A stretch of DNA of 64,000 nucleotides from Crocosphaera chwakensis CCY0110. Its GTDB lineage: Bacteria > Cyanobacteriota > Cyanobacteriia > Cyanobacteriales > Microcystaceae. The position numbers and the translations under genes were made by a program. The stretch spans positions 12,688 to 76,687 of the forward strand of contig NZ_AAXW01000023.1 of NCBI RefSeq assembly GCF_000169335.1, given 5' to 3'. Under the pieces are notes generated by a model, which did not search any database, was not told where the DNA came from, and saw only the letters and a list, made by a program, of their open reading frames with translations. Shown one piece after another: positions 27,761 through 35,679 of the stretch. How positions within the stretch are numbered: position 1 is the first letter of the stretch; every line of letters starts with the position of its first letter.

Positions 27761-28177
27761 ATGGTTCAAGCTAAAGAAAATAAAAAAAGTGAAGTTACTT
27801 CTATACCTTTTTCTGTTGCTCATACAGGCGTTGCAGCAACGGAAATGCGTCCTTGGGGTTCCTTTACCACCCTAGAAGAAGGGCCTGGTTATAAGATCAA
27901 ACGGATTGAAGTTAATCCTGGTCATCGTCTTAGCCTACAAATGCACCACCACCGCAGCGAACACTGGATCGTTGTTTCTGGAACCGCTAAGGTAACTTGT
28001 GGGGATAAACAAGAGATTTTAGGAGCGAATCAATCCACTTATGTCCCTCAGTGTACCTCTCACCGTCTGGAAAATCCAGGCGTGATTAAACTTATCCTTA
28101 TTGAAGTGCAAAACGGTGAATATTTAGGGGAAGATGATATTATTCGCTTCCAGGATGATTATTCCCGTCATAAATAG
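27761..28177 (+). CDS. mannose-6-phosphate isomerase, cupin type
   Basis: 138 residues, a single cupin resembling the C-terminal phosphomannose-isomerase (type II PMI) domain. The motif RPWGSF starts the domain; the metal-binding cupin residues are in LQMHHHRSEHWIVVSGTA, and PQCTSHRLENPG closes it. It may isomerise mannose-6-P and fructose-6-P, feeding GDP-mannose synthesis for polysaccharides; as a stand-alone cupin the activity is inferred from family. An AGAGGA site lies about 10 nt before ATG 27761. A good terminator follows at 28218. Confidence 0.85.
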   Translation: MVQAKENKKSEVTSIPFSVAHTGVAATEMRPWGSFTTLEEGPGYKIKRIEVNPGHRLSLQMHHHRSEHWIVVSGTAKVTCGDKQEILGANQSTYVPQCTSHRLENPGVIKLILIEVQNGEYLGEDDIIRFQDDYSRHK

Positions 28178-28217
28178 TGAAATTTTGCTGTCAATTAGTC
28201 ATACACAATCATAAATT

Positions 28218-28256
28218 ATCTGTCTGATTCGCTAAAATTAATTAGGCAGATTTTTT
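28218..28256 (+). terminator. intrinsic terminator
   Basis: Stem of 12 pairs with two G-U wobbles (28218-28229 with 28240-28251), a 10-nt loop, and a T6 run (28251-28256). It follows the cupin isomerase by 40 bp. Confidence 0.8.
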
Positions 28257-28333
28257 GTGTTTTTTTATCTAAAAAAGGGTGAGAAAAGGTTTGATTCAAC
28301 TTGGGCTAGAACCAGCATTAAATAGGGTTTGCT

Positions 28334-28378
28334 GAATATGAGTGTAACCCTTGTTATCAAAAGGTTACACTCATATTC
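28334..28378. repeat. 16-bp perfect hairpin at the left end of the insertion sequence
   Basis: GAATATGAGTGTAACC (28334-28349) and its exact complement (28363-28378) flank a 13-nt loop. It overlaps the inner edge of the terminal repeat and lies about 80 bp upstream of the transposase start. It may block transcription entering from outside or regulate transposase translation, as end hairpins do in other insertion sequences; this is inference. Confidence 0.85.
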
Positions 28379-28459
28379 GATGACAAAAAAAGATCAGCTA
28401 GTGCAGCTAAAAACCGCTAAAATTGGTAGGGATACCTTGCAGTTGTTAGTCAAGAACAA

Positions 28460-29986
28460 ATGTATCGAAAAGAGGAGCAGCCTTCACCCGCCCCAGAAAA
28501 TTTTGAATTGCCCTTCGAGGGAAAATTATCCCCAAGTAATCGTTGGGTAATCATGGCAGAACTAATACCTTGGGATGATTTTGAAGAAGAATATGCTAAA
28601 CTTTTTTCAGCAGAAAAAGGTGCGCCAGCTAAACCATTTAGAATGGCATTAGGGATATTAATTATTAAGGAAAAGTTAGGAACAAGTGATAGAGAAACAA
28701 TAGAACAGATTAGAGAAAATCCTTATCTACAATACTTTATAGGTTTAAATTGTTATCAACAAGAGCCACCAGTGGAAGCTTCAATGCTAGTTCATTTTAG
28801 GAAAAGGATTGATGTAGATTTGGTGAATAAAATAAATAAAGAAATAGTGAAAAAAGAGAAAGAAAAGCTTGATAAAGAAATAAAAAAAAAGGATTTACCC
28901 CAAGAAAAAGGAAAAAAACTAAAAAATCGAGGTAAACTAATACTAGATGAAACTTGTGCGCCGGCCGATATAAAATATCCGACAGATTTAGGAATATTAA
29001 ATCAAGCTAGAATTGAGACAGAAAGAATAATAGACAATCTTTATAAAGCTTTAAGAGGAAAACTGAGGAAAAAACCGAGAATTTCTAGACACATTGCCAG
29101 AAAAGAATATTTAAAGGTAGCTAAAAAAGGAAAAGTTTCTTATCAAGAAAGGAGAAAAGCTATAGAAAAACAGTTGAAATACGTTAAGAACAATCTAGGA
29201 CATATAGAAGACTTGAATCAAGCTGGGGCTTCCCTCAAAAATCTGAGTAAAAGACAGCAAAATCTTCTAGAAACTATCAAAAAAGTTTATAAACAACAAC
29301 GAGTAATGTGGGAGAATAAAACCCAGAGTGTTCCCCAAAGAATTGTAAGTTTAACTCAACCCCATATTCGTCCTATAGTCAGAGGAAAAGCAGGAAAACC
29401 AATAGAGTTTGGAGCTAAGCTCTCGGTTAGCTGTGTGGATAATTATGTATTTTTAGACCGAATAAGTTGGGAAAACTTAAATGAATCTTGTCATTTAAAA
29501 GAACAAGTAGAAAAGTATAGAGAAATGTTTGGCTATTATCCCGAATCTGTTCATGTTGATAAAATTTATAGAACTAGAGAAAATAGAAATTGGTGTAAAG
29601 AGAGAGGAATAAGAATTAGTGGTCCGAAGTTAGGAAGACCTCCGAAAAATGTCAGTGAAGAAGAGAAGAAACAAGCTCGCTCAGACGAAAGTTTCCGAAA
29701 TGCTATTGAGGGAAAATTTGGACAAGCTAAATCTTCGTTTAGCTTGAATCTCGTCATGACTAAACTCCCTGAAACCTCAGAAACTTCTATTGCCATTACC
29801 TTTCTAGTTGTCAATCTTTCCAGACTGCTTCGGCAGTTTTTGTCGCTTTATTTGTGGTTATTCATTAATATTAAAACTGATGAACTATTCAACCACAATT
29901 ATATTAATGAAAATTATATTTATAGCAAATTTATAGAAAGAAAAATTATTAATTGGCAGGGAAATTATCGGCTTTTGGCCGCATAA
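28460..29986 (+). CDS. transposase of the insertion sequence (IS5/IS1182-like)
   Basis: 508 residues. The N-terminal DUF772-like domain shows LSPSNRWVIMAELIPWDDFE (about 24-43), followed by a long Lys/Glu-rich insertion of about 160 residues and then the RNase-H catalytic part: DETCAPADIKYP (first Asp), VSCVDNYVFLD, HVDKIYRTRENRNWCKERGI (second Asp region), and DESFRNAIEGKFGQAKSSF (catalytic Glu). All three catalytic regions are present, so it looks active. Start ATG 28460 has only a weak ribosome-binding site. The family name (IS5 versus IS1182) is tentative. Confidence 0.88.
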   Translation: MYRKEEQPSPAPENFELPFEGKLSPSNRWVIMAELIPWDDFEEEYAKLFSAEKGAPAKPFRMALGILIIKEKLGTSDRETIEQIRENPYLQYFIGLNCYQQEPPVEASMLVHFRKRIDVDLVNKINKEIVKKEKEKLDKEIKKKDLPQEKGKKLKNRGKLILDETCAPADIKYPTDLGILNQARIETERIIDNLYKALRGKLRKKPRISRHIARKEYLKVAKKGKVSYQERRKAIEKQLKYVKNNLGHIEDLNQAGASLKNLSKRQQNLLETIKKVYKQQRVMWENKTQSVPQRIVSLTQPHIRPIVRGKAGKPIEFGAKLSVSCVDNYVFLDRISWENLNESCHLKEQVEKYREMFGYYPESVHVDKIYRTRENRNWCKERGIRISGPKLGRPPKNVSEEEKKQARSDESFRNAIEGKFGQAKSSFSLNLVMTKLPETSETSIAITFLVVNLSRLLRQFLSLYLWLFINIKTDELFNHNYINENYIYSKFIERKIINWQGNYRLLAA

Positions 29987-30101
29987 ATTTTGGAGAAACT
30001 TTTTCAGCAAACCCTAAATAGATGACATGATGAAGGTCAACTTTTATTACTCATATTCTACACGACAAGACTTAGTAGAGTACAAAGTCCGTTTGGATAG
30101 T

Positions 30102-30147
30102 CTACGTCTAATCGCTACGCTGAAGTAGGCGTAGCGATTAGACGTAG
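30102..30147. repeat. 19-bp perfect inverted repeat between the insertion sequence and rpsJ
   Basis: CTACGTCTAATCGCTACGC (30102-30120) pairs exactly with 30129-30147 around an 8-nt loop (TGAAGTAG). It lies 10 bp beyond the rpsJ stop. There is no T-run on either side, so it is a poor Rho-independent terminator but could protect the str mRNA 3' end, or be a palindromic repeat element. Confidence 0.85.
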
Positions 30148-30157
30148 TTTATACAAA

Positions 30158-30475
30158 TTAAAGTTTCACTTCGATTTCCACACCAGCAGGTAAATCTAAT
30201 TTCATCAAAGCATCAATGGTTTTAGAAGACGGTTGATAAATATCAATAATGCGTCTATGAGTTCTGGTTTCAAAGTGTTCCCGTGAGTCTTTATCAACGT
30301 GGGGCGATCGCAGTACACAGTAAATACGTCTTTTTGTCGGTAAAGGAATGGGACCGATAGCCGTTGCGTCGGTACGGTTAGCTGTATCGACAATTTTTTC
30401 ACAGGAAGTGTCTAATAAACGACGATCAAATGCTTTTAAACGGATGCGGATTTTTTGTTGTGCTAGAGTTGCCAT
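30158..30475 (-). CDS. rpsJ: 30S ribosomal protein S10
   Basis: 105 residues, full length, with family landmarks RIRLKAFDRRLLD at the start, IPLPTKRRIYCVLRSPHVDK in the middle and EHFETRTHRRIIDI with the tRNA-site loop. S10 is part of the 30S head and also, as NusE, of transcription antitermination complexes. It is the last gene of the str operon, 103 bp after tufA; a 14-bp hairpin sits in that gap. The rpsL-rpsG-fusA-tufA-rpsJ order is standard for cyanobacteria. Confidence 0.98.
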   Translation of the reverse strand: MATLAQQKIRIRLKAFDRRLLDTSCEKIVDTANRTDATAIGPIPLPTKRRIYCVLRSPHVDKDSREHFETRTHRRIIDIYQPSSKTIDALMKLDLPAGVEIEVKL

Positions 30476-30525
30476 AATGTTTAATTGTCAAGGTTCAGAA
30501 ATTTACGTCATGGGTTGGGAAAATT

Positions 30526-30560
30526 AAGTGACCAGTTAAATTTGGCTTAACTGGTCACTT
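30526..30560 (-). promoter_or_regulatory. intercistronic hairpin between tufA and rpsJ
   Basis: Perfect 14-bp arms AAGTGACCAGTTAA (30526-30539) and 30547-30560 around a 7-nt loop. On the minus strand it is followed by TTAATTTTCCC, a weak T-tract, so it could act as a partial terminator or an mRNA stability/processing element that sets the tufA:rpsJ ratio. The pairing is certain; the role is inferred. Confidence 0.75.
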
Positions 30561-30578
30561 ATTCATTGTTTGGTTGTC

Positions 30579-31808
30579 CTACTTAAGAATTTTAGAAACA
30601 ACACCGGCACCGATAGTACGGCCACCTTCACGGATAGCAAAACGCATTCCTTGTTCAATGGCAATAGGATTGATTAACTCCACTGTCATTTTAATGCGAT
30701 CGCCAGGCATGACCATTTCCACTGCGCTACCATCATCAGCAGTGTAGTCTTGGATGGTTCCGGTTACGTCGGTAGTTCTTACATAGAACTGAGGACGATA
30801 GTTCTTAAAGAAAGGAGTATGACGACCACCTTCTTCTTTGGTGAGAACGTAAACTTCTCCTTCAAACTGAGTATGAGGGGTGATAGATCCGGGCTTAGCA
30901 ATAACCATACCCCGTTCAATATCTTCTTTTTTGATACCCCGTAAGAGTATCCCCACGTTATCCCCTGCCATACCTTCGTCAAGGGTTTTCTGGAACATTT
31001 CTACCCCGGTGACTGTGGTACTGCGAGTGTCTCGGATACCTACAATCTCGATGGTTTCGCCAACTTTTACTTTACCCCGTTCAATCCGTCCGGTAGCAAC
31101 TGTACCTCGACCAGAGATGGAGAATACGTCTTCCACTGCCATCAAGAAAGGCTTATCGACTTCCCGTTCAGGTTCAGGGATATTACCATCCACTTCTTCC
31201 ATGAGTTTGAGGATTTTGTCAGTCCATGGGTTTTCCCCTGGGGCAAGTTTGGGATTTTCTTTAAGCGCTTCTACAGCCATTAAAGCAGATCCGGTCACGA
31301 TGGGAATATCATCCCCAGGAAAATCGTACTCACTGAGGAGTTCCCGTACTTCGAGTTCAACCAGTTCTAAGAGTTCTTCGTCATCAACTTGGTCTTCTTT
31401 ATTTAGGAAAACCACCAGACTAGGAACCCCAACCTGTTTGGCTAAGAGAATATGCTCACGGGTTTGAGGCATAGGGCCATCAGCAGCAGATACCACTAAG
31501 ATACCGCCGTCCATTTGGGCTGCTCCTGTGATCATGTTTTTCACATAGTCAGCGTGGCCAGGACAGTCCACGTGAGCATAGTGACGGTTAGGAGTTTCGT
31601 ATTCAACGTGAGCGGTATTGATGGTGATACCCCGTGCTTTTTCTTCGGGGGCAGCATCAATGTCTTCGTAGTTACGAGCTTTTGCACTACCGGCTGCTGC
31701 TAAAGTCATGGTAATAGCAGCAGTTAAGGTTGTTTTACCATGGTCAACGTGACCGATAGTACCGATGTTAACGTGAGGTTTAGTCCGTTCAAATTTTGCG
31801 CGTGCCAT
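30579..31808 (-). CDS. tufA: elongation factor Tu
   Basis: 409 residues, typical cyanobacterial EF-Tu. GTP-binding motifs: GHVDHGKTT (about 18-26), DCPGHADYV, and NKEDQVDD; the domain II and III beta barrels follow. It delivers aminoacyl-tRNA to the ribosome in the cytoplasm. Fourth gene of the str operon; start ATG 31808. No anomalies. Confidence 0.99.
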   Translation of the reverse strand: MARAKFERTKPHVNIGTIGHVDHGKTTLTAAITMTLAAAGSAKARNYEDIDAAPEEKARGITINTAHVEYETPNRHYAHVDCPGHADYVKNMITGAAQMDGGILVVSAADGPMPQTREHILLAKQVGVPSLVVFLNKEDQVDDEELLELVELEVRELLSEYDFPGDDIPIVTGSALMAVEALKENPKLAPGENPWTDKILKLMEEVDGNIPEPEREVDKPFLMAVEDVFSISGRGTVATGRIERGKVKVGETIEIVGIRDTRSTTVTGVEMFQKTLDEGMAGDNVGILLRGIKKEDIERGMVIAKPGSITPHTQFEGEVYVLTKEEGGRHTPFFKNYRPQFYVRTTDVTGTIQDYTADDGSAVEMVMPGDRIKMTVELINPIAIEQGMRFAIREGGRTIGAGVVSKILK

Positions 31809-31926
31809 GAATTAATTGTTCCTTTTTTTGTCTTCTTTATTCTAAGCAGTGATGTTTTGTGCGTCATCAGTTACCAATAGTCTATTATCCACTATCAATG
31901 GGTGACTATGCACTGATTTCTCATAT

Positions 31927-34020
31927 TCATTCACTGTCGTAGGTGTAGGCGTTCCCTGTGTTTTTCAGGACTATCGCTTCTGCGACATTACGGGGGACTT
32001 CTGCATAATGGCTAAATTCCATCGAGAAAATCCCTCGTCCTTGGGTTTTTGACCGGATATCGGTCGCGTAACCAAACATTTCTGCTAGCGGAACGTCAGC
32101 AGAAATCTTGGCAAGTCCGTCGTCGGTGTTCATCCCCTCGATATTCCCTCGACGAGCGTTGAGATCCCCGATCACATCTCCTAAGAAATCTTCTGGGACT
32201 TCTACTTCAACTTTCATCATGGGTTCGAGGAGAACGGGTGAGGCTTTTTTGACCGCGTTGCGAATGGCCATTGAGCCTGCAATTTTAAAGGCCATTTCAG
32301 AAGAGTCAACGTCATGGAAAGAACCATCTACTAGGGTGACTTTAACATCAATGAGGGGATAACCTGCAATAATCCCTGAATTACAGGCTTCTTTCATCCC
32401 TTGCTCGGCCGGAGAAATAAATTCTTTAGGAATCGTTCCCCCGACAATTTTGGAGATGAATTCAAAACCGCTTCCTGCTTCAGCGGGTTCTAGTTCAATG
32501 ACCACGTGACCATATTGACCTTTTCCGCCACTTTGACGAATATATTTGCCTTCCGCTTCGCTGGCTTTGCGAATGCTTTCTCGATAAGCCACTTGGGGTT
32601 GACCGACGGTGGCTTCGACTTTATATTCTCGCAACATCCGATCCACTAAAATTTCTAAGTGAAGTTCCCCCATTCCTGCGATGACAGTTTGGTTGGTTTC
32701 GGGATCAACACTTACTTTGAAGGTGGGATCTTCGTCTGATAAGGCTTGCAAGGCTTTGGAGAGTTTTTCCATGTCTTGCTTGGTTTTGGGTTCAACGGCC
32801 ACGGAGATCACTGGTTCTGGAATATACAAGGATTCTAGGAGAATGGGATGTTTTTCATCACATAAGGTATCTCCTGTAATGGTATTTCTTAGACCAATGG
32901 CAGCCCCTAAGTCTCCTGCTCTTAGTTCGTCTACTTCGATGCGATCATTCGATTTAAGAACAATTAAGCGAGAAATTCGCTCTTTTTGCTCTTGGGTGGC
33001 ATTATAAACATAATTACCTTTTTCCAAGACACCAGAATAGACTCGCATAAAGGTTAAACGGCCATAGGGATCTGAGGCAATCTTAAAGGCCAAAGCAGAG
33101 AAAGGCTCTTCATCGTCTGCTTTTCGGGTATCTTCTGACCCATCTTTTAGTAACCCTGTGATCGGAGGAACATCAAGAGGGGAAGGTAAGTAGTCCACTA
33201 CCGCATCTAACAATAGTTGGACTCCTTTGTTTTTAAATGCAGAACCGCACAACATGGGGATAATAGTCTTATCTAAGGTTCCTTTTCGGAGTCCCTGTTT
33301 AATCTCTGCTTCGGTAATTTCTTCCCCTTCTAGGTACTTTTCTAAGAGGGTTTCATCGATTTCTGCGATCGCTTCGATAAGTTTGGCACGGTATTCTTTT
33401 GCCTGTTCTAGGTATTCATCTGGGATTTCTGTATCTTCGATGTTTTTTCCTAAGTCATCTTGATAGATTTTCGCCCGCATCCTCACTAAATCCACAATGC
33501 CACGAAATTCGCTTTCTGTGCCAATGGGGATTTGAATGGGGACGGCATTGGCTTTAAGGCGATCGCGGATTTGTTGATACACCTTGAAGAAGTTAGCCCC
33601 AGTGCGATCCATTTTATTGACAAAGGCAATACGAGGTACTTGATAACGGTTGGCTTGTCGCCATACCGTCTCTGACTGTGGTTGCACTCCACCCACGGAA
33701 CAAAATACGGCGATTACACCATCTAATACTCGCATCGAGCGTTCAACTTCGATAGTGAAGTCTACGTGACCAGGAGTATCAATAATGTTGATTCGCTGAT
33801 CAAGCCAACTGGTACTAATGGCTGCTGCTGTAATGGTGATGCCCCGTTCTTGTTCTTGGGCCATCCAATCCATGGTTGCTGTCCCTTCGTGGACTTCACC
33901 GAGTTTGTATGCGATTCCTGTGTAGAAGAGAATGCGTTCTGTGGTCGTTGTTTTGCCCGCATCAATGTGGGCAGCAATGCCAATATTTCGCACCCTCTCT
34001 AGGGGGATATTCCGTGCCAC
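31927..34020 (-). CDS. fusA: elongation factor G (str-operon copy)
   Basis: 697 residues with the complete EF-G domain order. G motifs: AHIDAGKTTTTERI (17-30), DTPGHVDFT, NKMDRTGANF; domain IV tip and the C-terminal GRGIFSMEFSHY are present. It drives translocation on the ribosome. Start GTG 34020 is preceded by a near-ideal AGGAGG. Cys107 (FCSVGG) and Cys258 (MLCGSAF) are notable because Synechocystis EF-G is inactivated by an internal disulfide under oxidation; I have not aligned the numbering to confirm these are the same residues. The second copy is at 2714-4807. Confidence 0.98.
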   Translation of the reverse strand: MARNIPLERVRNIGIAAHIDAGKTTTTERILFYTGIAYKLGEVHEGTATMDWMAQEQERGITITAAAISTSWLDQRINIIDTPGHVDFTIEVERSMRVLDGVIAVFCSVGGVQPQSETVWRQANRYQVPRIAFVNKMDRTGANFFKVYQQIRDRLKANAVPIQIPIGTESEFRGIVDLVRMRAKIYQDDLGKNIEDTEIPDEYLEQAKEYRAKLIEAIAEIDETLLEKYLEGEEITEAEIKQGLRKGTLDKTIIPMLCGSAFKNKGVQLLLDAVVDYLPSPLDVPPITGLLKDGSEDTRKADDEEPFSALAFKIASDPYGRLTFMRVYSGVLEKGNYVYNATQEQKERISRLIVLKSNDRIEVDELRAGDLGAAIGLRNTITGDTLCDEKHPILLESLYIPEPVISVAVEPKTKQDMEKLSKALQALSDEDPTFKVSVDPETNQTVIAGMGELHLEILVDRMLREYKVEATVGQPQVAYRESIRKASEAEGKYIRQSGGKGQYGHVVIELEPAEAGSGFEFISKIVGGTIPKEFISPAEQGMKEACNSGIIAGYPLIDVKVTLVDGSFHDVDSSEMAFKIAGSMAIRNAVKKASPVLLEPMMKVEVEVPEDFLGDVIGDLNARRGNIEGMNTDDGLAKISADVPLAEMFGYATDIRSKTQGRGIFSMEFSHYAEVPRNVAEAIVLKNTGNAYTYDSE

Positions 34021-34180
34021 AGCTACCTCCTTATGCTTTGCCTGGCTGTTTTTCTGCCTTAAGGCCGTTTATAAGTTTACACTATTTACAATTCTATACT
34101 TTTCTTTGCAACAATTGAGCCTAAATCCCTAGAAACCTAGGAAGTTACCTTTAAGTATTGATTCAGATAACCGTCTTATT

Positions 34181-34651
34181 TTAGTAACGGTAGTGAGCGA
34201 AGGCTTTGTTTGCGTCTGCCATACGATGGGTTTCATCCCGTTTCTTCATGGCTGCTCCTGTTTCGTTAGCTGCGTCCATGATTTCGTTGGCAAGCTTACT
34301 AGCCATGCTGCGTCCGCCTCTGATGCGAGAATAACGGATTAACCAGCGTAGGGCTAAGGTTGTACCTCTGGCAGGACGGACTTCCATCGGAACTTGATAA
34401 GTGGCTCCACCGACCCTCCTGGCTTTGACCTCGACTAAGGGGGTCAAGTTTTTCATCGCTCTTTCAAACACTTCTAGGGGTTCTTCCCCTGTGCGTTCTT
34501 TGATCATGGTCATTGCATCATAAACAATGCCAGCAGCTACGGATTTTTTTCCGCTTTTCATGACCCGGCGAATGGTCATATTCAATAAACAACTATTATA
34601 AATGGGGTCGGGGGGAACGGGTTTTCTTTTGATGTTTCCTCGGCGAGACAT
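34181..34651 (-). CDS. rpsG: 30S ribosomal protein S7
   Basis: 156 residues, full length: MSRRGNIKRKPVPPDP start, VARRVGGATYQVPMEVR-type core (VKARRVGGATYQVPMEVRP) and ASKLANEIMDAAN helix. It nucleates assembly of the 30S head by binding the 3' domain of 16S rRNA. Second gene in the str operon; start ATG 34651, 160 bp before the fusA start. Confidence 0.98.
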   Translation of the reverse strand: MSRRGNIKRKPVPPDPIYNSCLLNMTIRRVMKSGKKSVAAGIVYDAMTMIKERTGEEPLEVFERAMKNLTPLVEVKARRVGGATYQVPMEVRPARGTTLALRWLIRYSRIRGGRSMASKLANEIMDAANETGAAMKKRDETHRMADANKAFAHYRY

Positions 34652-34785
34652 AGTGACTGTTTCCTTTGTACTAAGTTGACATTACAGACTTTACTATTTT
34701 GTTTATCAAACCACCACATTCGGGCTGTTTGTAATTTTCAAGGTTCAGAATAATCCCTAAATATTGCTTATTTCAAGTATTGATC

Positions 34786-35160
34786 TTACTCTTTTGGTTT
34801 TTTGGTTCCGTATTTAGAACGGCCTTGTTTGCGATCTTTTACCCCTTGAGCATCTAGGGTTCCCCGAATGATATGATAACGCACTCCAGGTAAATCTTTT
34901 ACCCTTCCTCCGCGAATTAATACCACAGAGTGTTCTTGCAAGTTATGACCAATTCCAGGGATGTAAGCAGTTACTTCAAATCCTGAAGTTAAACGAACCC
35001 TGGCTACTTTTCTTAAAGCTGAGTTGGGTTTTTTCGGGGTAGTAGTATATACTCTCGTGCATACACCGCGACGTTGGGGACACTGCTTGAGGGCAGGAGA
35101 TTTTGTTTTCTTTTTGGCTTTGGAGCGTTCGCTCCGAATTAATTGTTGGATGGTTGGCAT
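34786..35160 (-). CDS. rpsL: 30S ribosomal protein S12
   Basis: 124 residues with the PTIQQLIRSERSKAKKKT start, TTPKKPNSALRKVARVRL around the streptomycin-site lysine, the GHNLQEHSVVLIRGGRVKDL segment and a KQGRSKYGTKKPKE tail. Lys at the classical streptomycin positions (PKKPNS and the VKDLPGVRYH loop) suggests a drug-sensitive allele. First gene of the str operon, with the promoter at 35223-35252. Confidence 0.98.
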   Translation of the reverse strand: MPTIQQLIRSERSKAKKKTKSPALKQCPQRRGVCTRVYTTTPKKPNSALRKVARVRLTSGFEVTAYIPGIGHNLQEHSVVLIRGGRVKDLPGVRYHIIRGTLDAQGVKDRKQGRSKYGTKKPKE

Positions 35161-35222
35161 AATTTCACGTATAACAAGACTGTCAGAGCTTTTCGATTCT
35201 ATAAAATCGCTGACAAATTCTC

Positions 35223-35252
35223 ATCATACCAATATATACTATGCTGTGTCAA
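35223..35252 (-). promoter_or_regulatory. sigma70-type promoter of the str operon
   Basis: On the minus strand TTGACA (complement of 35247-35252) and TATGAT (complement of 35223-35228) are separated by 18 bp. Both hexamers are close to consensus (6/6 and 5/6). It lies in the only gap upstream of rpsL, giving a leader of about 55 nt. Confidence 0.75.
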
Positions 35253-35270
35253 CATGATTAACCACAGGCT

Positions 35271-35603
35271 TTAAGTTTCCTTAATGGTAAAGGATAAACC
35301 ACAACGACAGGAGGTAGTAATTAAGGGGTTATGAAAGCGAAAGCCTCCTCCCATTAAGTCTTCTGCATAGTCTAACCGTAAGTCTGATAAATAGTTTAAA
35401 CTTTGTTCATCGATCAGTAGGGAAATGTCTTCTATGGTGTGAAGGTGATCGCTACTTTCTTTATTTTCAGATAAATCAAATGTATAATATAGTCCGCCAC
35501 ACCCCCCTGGTTTAACCCCTAAACGAAAGTAACTATTAGGTTTTTGACGACTATTTTGCATTCGTTTGATTTCTTTAATGGCTGCGGATGTTAGTTCGAC
35601 CAT
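35271..35603 (-). CDS. iron-sulfur cluster assembly protein, IscA/SufA type
   Basis: 110 residues, the HesB/IscA fold. The three cluster-binding cysteines are present: Cys35 in GGCGGLYY and Cys99/Cys101 in SCRCGLSF near the C-terminus. A-type carrier proteins take Fe-S clusters from the SUF scaffold to targets. In cyanobacteria two or more A-type proteins exist, so iscA versus sufA cannot be named. It sits between argH and the str operon on the same strand; the str promoter lies just after its stop codon. Confidence 0.92.
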   Translation of the reverse strand: MVELTSAAIKEIKRMQNSRQKPNSYFRLGVKPGGCGGLYYTFDLSENKESSDHLHTIEDISLLIDEQSLNYLSDLRLDYAEDLMGGGFRFHNPLITTSCRCGLSFTIKET

Positions 35604-35679
35604 ACATACTTTGGCAATGATAATCTATCAAGTATTAATTGTAAGATAACAAGCACACTACTCATCACTCTAACCATAT

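Larger units (their letters stand above)
28324..30015 (+). mobile_element. insertion sequence, 1692 bp, IS5/IS1182-like DDE type
   Basis: The ends are perfect 13-bp inverted repeats: AGGGTTTGCTGAA at 28324-28336 and its complement at 30003-30015. The flanks AAAT (28320-28323) and AAAT (30016-30019) are a 4-bp target duplication, so the borders are exact. It carries one 508-codon transposase. A 16-bp perfect hairpin lies inside the left end. It inserted between the cupin isomerase gene and the 3' end of the str operon, hitting no gene. The intact ends and open transposase suggest a recent, potentially active insertion. Confidence 0.93.

Noticed and set aside
28329..28550. Open frame beginning inside the left end of the insertion sequence
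   Set aside because: It begins in the terminal repeat, passes through the hairpin and overlaps the transposase in another frame; no family is seen.
30880..31467. Long plus-strand open frame opposite tufA
   Set aside because: Antisense shadow of a highly biased gene; Ser-rich composition with no protein character.
30488..34750. The 13-mer TCAAGGTTCAGAA in two str-operon spacers (30488-30500 and 34738-34750)
   Set aside because: In a 64-kb sequence, dozens of 13-mers are expected to recur by chance, and the two copies sit at different distances from the next start codon.
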